Source: Luteimonas_C sp035250245 (lineage in GTDB: Bacteria > Pseudomonadota > Gammaproteobacteria > Xanthomonadales > Xanthomonadaceae). Taken from it: a DNA stretch of 11,627 nt. Shown piece after piece: positions 5,802 through 11,627 of the stretch (its first letter is position 1; every line of letters starts with the position of its first letter). A model generated the notes under the pieces. It worked only from the letters and a program-made list of their open reading frames with translations. It had not been told where the DNA came from and searched no databases. The DNA is taken from contig DATFFH010000066.1 of assembly GCA_035250245.1 (NCBI GenBank), positions 1-11,627 on the forward strand. Reading direction: 5' to 3'. Both the position numbers and the translations under genes were made by a program.

Positions 5802-8800
5802 ATGGACTTCTCCAAATTCTTCATTGACCGACCGATCTTCGCCGCGGTGCTGTCGATCGTGATCTTCGCCGCCGGCCTGATCTCGATCCCGCTGCTGCCG
5901 ATCGGCGAATACCCGGAAGTGGTGCCGCCTTCGGTGGTGGTGCGCACGGTGTATCCGGGCGCCAATCCCAAGGTGATCGCAGAAACCGTCGCCACGCCGC
6001 TGGAGGAATCGATCCGCGGCGTGGAAGGCCTGATGTACATGAAGTCGGTCGCCAGTTCCGACGGCGTGCTGGCCACCACCGTCACCTTCCAGCCCGACGT
6101 CGACGCCGACGAAGCGACCGTGCGCGTGCAGAACCGGGTCAGCCAAGCGCTGGCGCGCCTGCCCGAGGACGTGCGCCGGCAAGGCGTGACCACGCAGAAG
6201 CAGTCGCCGGTGTTTTTGATGGTGGTGCATCTAGTCTCGCCGAACGGCAAGTACGACACCTTGTACCTGCGCAACTACATGCGCCTGCACATCAAGGACC
6301 GGCTGGCCAGCATTCCCGGCGTCGGCGACGCGCAAGCCTTCGGTGGCGGCGACTACGCGATGCGCCTGTGGCTGGATCCGGACAAGGTCGCCGCGCGCGG
6401 CATGACCGCGGGCGATGTCGTGCGCGCGGTGCGCGAGCAGAACATCCAGGTCTCGGCCGGCCAGCTCGGCGCCGAGCCGATGCCCAACGGCAGCCAGTTC
6501 CTGACCCCGATCAACGCCCGCGGCCGTCTGGCCACGCCCGAAGAGTTCGGCAACATCGTGCTCAAGAGCGGCGAAGGCGGCGAACTGGTGCGCCTGTCCG
6601 ACGTGGCGCGGGTGGAACTCGCCGCCGGCGACTACACCATGCGCGCGCGCCTGGACGGCGAGAACGCAGCCGCGATCGGCATCTTCCAGGCGCCGGGCGC
6701 GAACGCGCTGCAGATTCGCGACGAAGTGATCCGGCGCATGGACGAAGCCGCCAAGACCTTCCCGCCGGGCATCGAATACAAGTCGATCTACGACACCACC
6801 ATCTTCGTCCGCGATTCGATCAAGTCGGTGATCACCACGCTGCTCGAAGCGACGCTGCTGGTGGTGCTGGTGGTGATCCTGTTCCTGCAGACCTGGCGCG
6901 CTTCGATCATCCCGCTGCTGGCGGTGCCGGTGTCGGTGATCGGCACGTTCGCGGCGCTATACCTGCTCGGCTTCTCGATCAACACCCTGACTCTGTTCGG
7001 CCTGGTGCTGGCGATCGGCATCGTGGTGGACGACGCGATCGTGGTGGTGGAGAACGTCGAGCGCCACATCGAAGCCGGCGCCACTCCGCTGCATGCCGCG
7101 CATCTGGCGATGCGCGAGGTATCCGGGCCGATCATCGCGATCGCGCTGGTGCTGTGCGCGGTGTTCGTGCCGATGGCTTTCCTGAGCGGCGTGACCGGCC
7201 AGTTCTACAAGCAGTTCGCGGTGACCATCGCCATTTCCACGGTGATCTCGGCGATCAACTCGCTGACCCTGTCGCCGGCGCTGGCCGCGCGCCTGCTGAA
7301 GCCGCACGGCGCGAGCAAGGATGCGCTGACCCGCATCATCGACCGCGGCTTCGGCTGGCTGTTCCGTCCGTTCAACCGCTTCTTCGGCACCAACGCGCAG
7401 CGCTACGAGCGCGGCGTGGCCAAGGCACTCGGCAAGCGCGGCGCGGTGTTCCTGGTCTACGCCGGCCTGCTGCTGGCCACCGGCCTGATGTTCCAGCTGG
7501 TGCCGCGCGGCTTCATTCCGGTGCAAGACAAGTCCTACATCATCGCCGGCGTGAAAATGCCCGAAGGCGCTTCGATCGAACGCACCGACGCGGTGCTGAA
7601 GAAGATCGGCGCGATGGCGATGAGCATCGAAGGCACCCAGAACGACGTGGCCTTCCCCGGCTTCAACCCGTTGCAGTTCATCAATACGCCCAACTACGGC
7701 GTCACCTTCATCAACCTCAAGCCCTTCGGCGAGCGCACCCGCAGCGCGGGCGAGATCAACGCCGAGCTGAGCGCGAAACTGGCCGGCATCCAGGAAGGTT
7801 TCGCGTTCTCGCTGCTGCCTCCGCCGATCCAAGGCCTGGGCAACGGCTCCGGTTACGCGGCCTTCGTCGAGGATCGCGGCAATCTGGGTTACGGCGCGTT
7901 GCAAAGCGCGGTGCAAGGCATGCAGGGCGCCGGCGCGCAGACGCCGGGGCTGGGCTTCATCAATTCCAGCTACCAAGCCAACGTGCCGCAGCTCGACGCC
8001 GAAGTGGATCGCGTCAAAGCGAAGGCGCAAGGCGTGCCGCTGACGGAATTGTTCGACACGCTGCAGACCTACCTCGGCTCGGCTTACGTCAACGACTTTA
8101 ATCTGTTCGGCCGAACCTGGCAGGTGATCGCCCAGGCCGACGGCCCGTACCGCGACAACGTCGAAGACATCGCCAACCTGCGCACCCGCAACCTCAACGG
8201 CGAAATGGTGCCGGTCGGCAGCATGGTGAAGGTCACCCAGACCTACGGCCCCGATCCGGTGATCCGCTACAACGGCTATCCGGCCGCGGACCTGTTGGGC
8301 GAAGCCGATCCGACCATGCTGTCCTCGGCGCAGGCGATGCAGAAGATCCAGGAATTGGCGGACAAGACGTTGCCCAACGGCATGGAAATCGAATGGACCG
8401 ACCTGAGCTACCAGCAGGCGACCCAGGGCAAGGCCGCGCTGATCGTGTTCCCGCTAGCCGTGCTGCTCGCGTTCCTGGTGCTGGCCGCGCTGTACGAAAG
8501 CTGGACCCTGCCGCTGGCGGTGATCCTGATCGTGCCGATGTGCATGCTCGCCGCATTGCTCGGCGTATACCTGACCGGCGACAACAACGTGTTCGTGCAG
8601 GTCGGCCTGGTGGTGCTGATGGGCCTGGCGTGCAAGAACGCGATCCTGATCGTGGAATTCGCCCGCGAGCTGGAAATCCAGGGGAAGAGCACGGTCGAAG
8701 CCGCGCTGGAAGCCTGCCGCCTGCGTCTGCGTCCGATCGTGATGACCTCCATCGCGTTCATCGCCGGTACCGTGCCGCTGGTGCTGTCGCACGGCGCCGG

Positions 8801-8966
8801 CGCCGAAGTGCGCCAGGCCACGGGCATCACCGTGTTCTCCGGCATGATCGGCGTGACCCTGTTCGGCCTGTTCCTGACCCCGGTGTTCTACGTCGCTTTG
8901 CGCAAGCTGGCGAACCGCAAGCTGGTCAGCCACGGCCCCGCCACGCTGGAGGCCGACCATGCCTAA
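5802..8966 (+). CDS. RND multidrug efflux pump, inner-membrane permease, MexF-like (HAE1 family)
   Basis: This 1054-residue proton-driven inner-membrane transporter is close in length to MexF (about 1062) and strongly resembles it: MDFSKFFIDRPIFAAVLS at the N terminus, EYPEVVPPSVVV, and FLQTWRASIIPLLAVPVS before helix 4. The expected RND layout is visible, with helix 1 at about 10-30, a large periplasmic porter domain, helices 2-6 from about 340, a second periplasmic domain, and helices 8-12 from about 880. Proton-relay residues are all present: Asp410 and Asp411 in helix 4 (GIVVDDAIVVVENV), Lys945 in helix 10 (GLACKNAILIVEFA), and Arg977 (RLRPIVMTS). ATG 5802 was chosen because it begins the family N terminus and has AAGGA six bases upstream. 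The frame is open to 5604, but that part runs through the hairpin repeat. Its stop lies inside the next gene (8-base overlap). No inactivating change is seen. Confidence 0.96.
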   Translation: MDFSKFFIDRPIFAAVLSIVIFAAGLISIPLLPIGEYPEVVPPSVVVRTVYPGANPKVIAETVATPLEESIRGVEGLMYMKSVASSDGVLATTVTFQPDVDADEATVRVQNRVSQALARLPEDVRRQGVTTQKQSPVFLMVVHLVSPNGKYDTLYLRNYMRLHIKDRLASIPGVGDAQAFGGGDYAMRLWLDPDKVAARGMTAGDVVRAVREQNIQVSAGQLGAEPMPNGSQFLTPINARGRLATPEEFGNIVLKSGEGGELVRLSDVARVELAAGDYTMRARLDGENAAAIGIFQAPGANALQIRDEVIRRMDEAAKTFPPGIEYKSIYDTTIFVRDSIKSVITTLLEATLLVVLVVILFLQTWRASIIPLLAVPVSVIGTFAALYLLGFSINTLTLFGLVLAIGIVVDDAIVVVENVERHIEAGATPLHAAHLAMREVSGPIIAIALVLCAVFVPMAFLSGVTGQFYKQFAVTIAISTVISAINSLTLSPALAARLLKPHGASKDALTRIIDRGFGWLFRPFNRFFGTNAQRYERGVAKALGKRGAVFLVYAGLLLATGLMFQLVPRGFIPVQDKSYIIAGVKMPEGASIERTDAVLKKIGAMAMSIEGTQNDVAFPGFNPLQFINTPNYGVTFINLKPFGERTRSAGEINAELSAKLAGIQEGFAFSLLPPPIQGLGNGSGYAAFVEDRGNLGYGALQSAVQGMQGAGAQTPGLGFINSSYQANVPQLDAEVDRVKAKAQGVPLTELFDTLQTYLGSAYVNDFNLFGRTWQVIAQADGPYRDNVEDIANLRTRNLNGEMVPVGSMVKVTQTYGPDPVIRYNGYPAADLLGEADPTMLSSAQAMQKIQELADKTLPNGMEIEWTDLSYQQATQGKAALIVFPLAVLLAFLVLAALYESWTLPLAVILIVPMCMLAALLGVYLTGDNNVFVQVGLVVLMGLACKNAILIVEFARELEIQGKSTVEAALEACRLRLRPIVMTSIAFIAGTVPLVLSHGAGAEVRQATGITVFSGMIGVTLFGLFLTPVFYVALRKLANRKLVSHGPATLEADHA

Positions 8967-9528
8967 CGTCGGCCCGCACATCCCCACGCGCGACGAGATC
9001 CGTCGCGCGATGGGCGTGGAAGAACGCTCGCGCCACGCGCCGAGCGCCGACGAGCATTTCGAAATCGTCGACGCACTGTACCGCTTCGGCGCGGGCCAGG
9101 ATCTGCGCGATCGCGGCCTGTTCGAATCGGCGTTCTCGATCACCGCGGACCTGGATTTCACCGGCCCGGCGCGCCGGCTCGGCGCGAGCGTGCCGGTGTT
9201 CGAGGGACGCTTGGCGATCGCCGACGCGGTGTTCGCCAGCATCGCCCGGCTCGATACGACCCATACCGTGACCAATCCGCGCGTGACCGCCTACGACGGC
9301 GCCCACGCCACGCTGTCGGCATTGGTCGAAGCGCAACACTTGCCGCGCAGCGACCATGGCCGCCACTTGATGCTCAAGAACCTGTACACGGTGACCCTGT
9401 CGAAACAGGGCGCGCGCTGGGTGATCGATCGCCTGCGCATCGACAACATCTGGTGGACCGGCGATGCCGCGGTGCTGTTTCCCGAGCTCGCCGCCGCCGG
9501 CGAGCCATTGGAGAGTCCTCATGTCTAA
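8959..9528 (+). CDS. SnoaL/NTF2-like protein embedded in the efflux operon
   Basis: This 189-residue protein has the look of a SnoaL-like (NTF2 superfamily, SnoaL_4 type) cone-shaped alpha+beta fold. An N-terminal helical part (DEHFEIVDALYRFGAGQD, residues 31-48) leads into a conical barrel, with HTVTNPRVTAYDG (102-114), ATLSALVEAQHL (117-128) and WVIDRLRIDNIWWTGD (144-159) as successive strands. Members bind or transform small hydrophobic ligands, for example as dehydratases, cyclases or hydroxylases, but many have no known activity. No signal peptide is seen, so it is probably cytoplasmic. GGAGG ends six bases before the ATG, which overlaps the pump stop by eight bases (ATGCCTAA). Its own stop overlaps the channel ATG by eight (ATGTCTAA). 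Such coupling implies a role tied to the exporter or its substrate; the substrate is unknown. Confidence 0.85.
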   Translation: MPNVGPHIPTRDEIRRAMGVEERSRHAPSADEHFEIVDALYRFGAGQDLRDRGLFESAFSITADLDFTGPARRLGASVPVFEGRLAIADAVFASIARLDTTHTVTNPRVTAYDGAHATLSALVEAQHLPRSDHGRHLMLKNLYTVTLSKQGARWVIDRLRIDNIWWTGDAAVLFPELAAAGEPLESPHV

Positions 9529-10984
9529 GTTGAAATTCCCGGCGCTGGCGCTGCTGACCGTGGCTCTGGCCGCGTGCGCCGTCGGCCCCGACCATGTGCG
9601 TCCGAACGTCGCCGTGCCCGCGCAGTTCGCGCGCACGGATGCGCCGGCCGATCCGGCGCGCGATCCCGACCTGGCCCTGCGCGAAGCCGACGCCGAATTC
9701 TGGCGCGGCTTCGGCGATCCGCAGTTAACCCGGCTGGTGGAGGATTCGCTGGCCGCCAACCACGATCTGCGCATCGCGCTGGCCCGCTACGACAGCGCCA
9801 ACGCGCTGTTGCGCGAAGCCAAGTTCGACCGCTTCCCCACCATCACCGCCAATGCGCAGGGCAGCGATGCGCGCAGCAGCGCCGACCAGGCGCCCGGCGT
9901 GTCCCGCGCCGACCGCGACGGCGAAAGCTACAGCGCCGGCATCTCCGCCGGCTGGGAACTGGACTTGTTCGGCCGCGTGCGCCGCAACGTCGAAGCGCAA
10001 CGCGCCAACGCGGCCGCCGACGCGGCGGATCTGGAAGCGCTGCAGGTGGCGATCGTCGGCGAAGTCGCGCGCACCTACGTCGAGTTGCGCGGTTTGCAGG
10101 AGCGCCTGCGTGTGGCGCGGGACAACACCGAAAACCAGCGCGAAACCCTGCGTCTGGTCGAAGCGCGCCTGAACGCGGGCCGCGACACCGAATTCGACAC
10201 CGCCCGCGCCCGCGCGCAGTTGGAAACGACGTCCGCGCGGATTCCTTCGCTGGAAGCGCAAGTCGCCGTCGCGCAGCACCGCCTGGCGGTGCTGACGGGA
10301 CAGACGCCGGATGCGCTGGTCGCCGAACTGGATCCGCAAAAACCGCTGCCCGCCCTGCCCGCACGCATCGACGCCGGCACGCCGGGCGAACTGCTGCGCC
10401 GCCGCCCGGACATCGCCGCGGCCGAGCATCGCCTGCACGCGGCCACCGCCAAGATCGGCGTGGCCACGGCCGACCTGTTCCCGCGTTTCACCCTCAGCGG
10501 TTTGATCGGCAGCCAGGCCATCGACAGCAGCGCCTTGTTCGAACGCGACAGCGAAACGCGGCTGGTCGCGCTGGGCATCGACTGGTCGTTCCTGGACATC
10601 GGCCGGGTGAAGGCGCGCATCGCCGCCGCGGACGCGGATGCCGCCGGCGAATTGGCGAGCTATCAACAGACGGTGTTGCTGGCCTTGGAGGACACCGAAA
10701 ACGCCTTGGTCCGCTACGCCAAGTCGCGCGTCGAAGACCAGCATCTGGCGCGCGCCGCCGCCGACAGCGCGCGCGCCGCGCAGCTGGCGCGGGTGCGCTA
10801 CGAGGCCGGCGCTTCGGGCCTGTTCGAAGTGCTGGACGCCGAACGCACCCAGCTGCAGTCGCAGGAAGCCTTCGCCGACGGCCGCACCCGCAGCGTCACC
10901 AGCGCCGTGGCGCTGTACAAGGCGCTGGCTGGCGGTTGGCCGCAGCGCAGTCCGGTGCGCGAGGACGTGGCCGACCTGCGCTGA
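9521..10984 (+). CDS. RND efflux outer-membrane channel lipoprotein, NodT/OprM family
   Basis: This 487-residue TolC-like outer-membrane factor would form the exit duct of the tripartite pump as a trimer. The lipoprotein signal peptide has lipobox LAAC with Cys19 followed by AVGPDHVRP, the usual start of this family. Two homologous halves are visible: DAEFWRGFGDPQLTRLVEDS (57-76), then SAGWELDLFGRVRR (142-155) with a long heptad-rich helical stretch. The second half has LLRRRPDIAAAEHRLHAATA (291-310), KIGVATADLFPRFTLSG and a C-terminal helix bundle ending near SAVALYKALAGGW. ATG 9521 is preferred to upstream in-frame starts because it begins the signal peptide, has GGAG seven bases upstream and forms the ATGTCTAA overlap. 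Length and composition are normal for the family. It is the last gene of the operon, followed by a strong hairpin. Confidence 0.95.
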   Translation: MSKLKFPALALLTVALAACAVGPDHVRPNVAVPAQFARTDAPADPARDPDLALREADAEFWRGFGDPQLTRLVEDSLAANHDLRIALARYDSANALLREAKFDRFPTITANAQGSDARSSADQAPGVSRADRDGESYSAGISAGWELDLFGRVRRNVEAQRANAAADAADLEALQVAIVGEVARTYVELRGLQERLRVARDNTENQRETLRLVEARLNAGRDTEFDTARARAQLETTSARIPSLEAQVAVAQHRLAVLTGQTPDALVAELDPQKPLPALPARIDAGTPGELLRRRPDIAAAEHRLHAATAKIGVATADLFPRFTLSGLIGSQAIDSSALFERDSETRLVALGIDWSFLDIGRVKARIAAADADAAGELASYQQTVLLALEDTENALVRYAKSRVEDQHLARAAADSARAAQLARVRYEAGASGLFEVLDAERTQLQSQEAFADGRTRSVTSAVALYKALAGGWPQRSPVREDVADLR

Positions 10985-10985
10985 A

Positions 10986-11028
10986 TGCGGATATCCGCAG
11001 TGCGACGGCGCAACCTCGCCGTCGCACT
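10986..11028 (+). terminator. Operon-end hairpin with adjoining palindrome
   Basis: AGTGCGACGGCG (10999-11010) and CGCCGTCGCACT (11017-11028) form a perfect 12-bp stem with loop CAACCT, 14 bases after the channel stop. It directly follows a 14-base perfect palindrome TGCGGATATCCGCA (10986-10999). The bases after the stem (CGCGCAATGAAT) lack a T-tract, so termination may be inefficient or the hairpin may protect the 3' end. Its position makes it the likely operon end. Confidence 0.7.
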
Positions 11029-11049
11029 CGCGCAATGAATGCGCGGTTC

Positions 11050-11084
11050 TTCACCGTGCGGCGACTTTCGCTGTTCTAGTTTCG
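11050..11084 (+). promoter_or_regulatory. Two-part motif TTCACC-N20-CTAGTTTCG, candidate promoter, copy 1
   Basis: TTCACC (11050-11055) and CTAGTTTCG (11076-11084) sit just ahead of the ATG at 11089. The same two blocks at the same spacing recur upstream of the next gene (11501-11535). T-CTA followed by a T-rich end loosely resembles a stationary-phase (sigma-S) -10, but the spacing to TTCACC is too long for a standard -35. If CTAGTTT were the -10, transcription would begin at or next to the ATG at 11089. Confidence 0.4.
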
Positions 11085-11088
11085 TCCC

Positions 11089-11496
11089 ATGCTGGCGAAA
11101 AGATGGCGCCTGGACGCCGATGGCGAAATGAGAATGAACCCCCGGGGACGCCCGCAGGAGCGCGGAGCGCGGCATGCCGCCGCAGTCCACGGCGACTGGA
11201 CCGAACACGAAGAGCATTATCTGCGCACGTTTCGGGATGCGCCCTACTATTCCAGCGGCCGCGGCTGGATGGATTACGCGCCGGCTTATCGCTACGGCTA
11301 CGAACGTTATGTGCGTCTGGCCGGCCGCCATTTCGAAGACGTGGAGACGCAGCTGGAAAGCGATTGGGAAACCGGCCGCGCCACCTCGCGGTTGGCCTGG
11401 GCAGAAGCGCGCGGCGCGATCCGCGACATCTGGCGGCGGCTGGAGCAGGATGCCCCGGGCGAGCCCGGCGCGCCGGCCAAAAACCGCCGCCGCTAG
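11089..11496 (+). CDS. Small hydrophilic conserved hypothetical protein, stress-type
   Basis: This 135-residue soluble protein without signal peptide or membrane helix is rich in aromatic and charged residues. The core runs from about residue 37 to 118: WTEHEEHYLRTFRD, YYSSGRGWMDYAPAYRYGYE (54-73), FEDVETQLESDWE (82-94) and SRLAWAEARGAIRDIWRRL (100-118). The YxxY-AYRYGY and final aromatic-helix pattern resembles a repeat I have seen in uncharacterised proteins linked to general stress genes; the molecular function is unknown. The ends are basic (KNRRR). The start is uncertain: ATG 11089 has no ribosome-binding site, while ATGs at 11128 and 11134 (residues 14 and 16) also fit and would omit a weakly featured N terminus. 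It is separated from the efflux operon by a hairpin and has its own candidate promoter motif, so it is probably a separate unit. Confidence 0.7.
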   Translation: MLAKRWRLDADGEMRMNPRGRPQERGARHAAAVHGDWTEHEEHYLRTFRDAPYYSSGRGWMDYAPAYRYGYERYVRLAGRHFEDVETQLESDWETGRATSRLAWAEARGAIRDIWRRLEQDAPGEPGAPAKNRRR

Positions 11497-11500
11497 CGCG

Positions 11501-11535
11501 TTCACCCGCGCTGGACGCGTCCGGGGCTAGTTTCG
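11501..11535 (+). promoter_or_regulatory. Two-part motif TTCACC-N20-CTAGTTTCG, candidate promoter, copy 2
   Basis: TTCACC (11501-11506) and CTAGTTTCG (11527-11535) are again separated by exactly 20 bases. A 10-base palindrome GGACGCGTCC lies in the spacer (11513-11522), absent from copy 1. A start near 11540 would give a leader of about 22 bases containing the AGGAG site of the next gene, a sensible layout. GAACTT just downstream (11536-11541) resembles an extracytoplasmic sigma -35, but no partner -10 was found. Confidence 0.4.
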
Positions 11536-11561
11536 AACTTCGCCCAAACCAGGAGCGCGGC

Positions 11562-11627
11562 ATGAGTACGCTCCAGAAAGACCATATCCTCGGCACCGGC
11601 GGCGCCACGCTCGGCGGCGGCGCCGTG
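11562..11627 (+). CDS. Glycine-rich (glycine-zipper-like) protein, 5' end only
   Basis: Only the first 22 residues are in the window: a short polar start (MSTLQKDHILG) followed by a Gly/Ala-rich run (TGGATLGGGAV). Gly at three- or four-residue spacing suggests a glycine-zipper segment, as in small stress-related membrane-associated proteins. The AGGAG six bases before the ATG is a good ribosome-binding site, and the frame is open to the window end. It shares the upstream two-part motif with the preceding gene, suggesting co-regulation. The family cannot be fixed from this fragment. Confidence 0.65.
   Translation, partial: MSTLQKDHILGTGGATLGGGAV

Noticed and set aside
6368..8101. 577-residue plus-strand frame inside the pump gene
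   Set aside because: It is an Arg/Ala-rich frame-shifted shadow of the MexF-like sequence.
1..11627. CRISPR array, tRNA, rRNA or intact insertion sequence
   Set aside because: No regularly spaced identical repeats, cloverleaf, rRNA-like segment or transposase motif was seen on either strand.

Overview
The window is high-GC gammaproteobacterial chromosome. Codon use, a RecD tail followed by dispersed palindromic repeats, and gene content all suggest a Xanthomonadaceae member, most like Lysobacter. That assignment is recognition and inference, not a database result. The main content is a MexEF-OprN-like RND multidrug efflux operon with its divergent LysR regulator and three accessory genes. 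A recombination gene lies on the left and two stress-type small genes on the right.

Layout: (1) 1-1284 is the 3' two-thirds of recD, cut by the left edge. (2) 1285-1910 has no convincing gene. It holds two clusters of short perfect hairpins (1347-1440 and 1541-1606), a featureless tract, and a hairpin at 1868-1887 just past the LysR stop. (3) 1911-2993 on the minus strand is a LysR regulator with an unusual charged C-terminal tail. (4) 2994-3233 is the divergent control region, with two nearly concentric inverted repeats lying over overlapping promoter-like hexamers for both directions. (5) 3234-10984 on the plus strand is a tightly packed six-gene operon: small two-helix membrane protein, atypical SDR-fold protein, periplasmic adaptor lipoprotein, RND pump, SnoaL/NTF2-like protein, and outer-membrane channel lipoprotein. 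Four of its five junctions overlap by 4 or 8 bases. The fifth, between adaptor and pump, is a 203-base gap filled with hairpins. (6) A 12-bp perfect stem closes the operon. (7) 11089-11496 and 11562 onward are two small genes whose upstream regions share a two-part motif, TTCACC-N20-CTAGTTTCG, with identical spacing.

Working together: adaptor, pump and channel should form a tripartite envelope-spanning exporter driven by the proton gradient. The LysR protein probably controls the operon and itself from the shared region. The small membrane protein, the SDR-fold protein (which lacks the usual Ser and Lys catalytic residues) and the SnoaL-like protein are locked into the operon by translational coupling. 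They are the least explained part and the best candidates for something new, such as pump modulation, substrate modification or ligand sensing.
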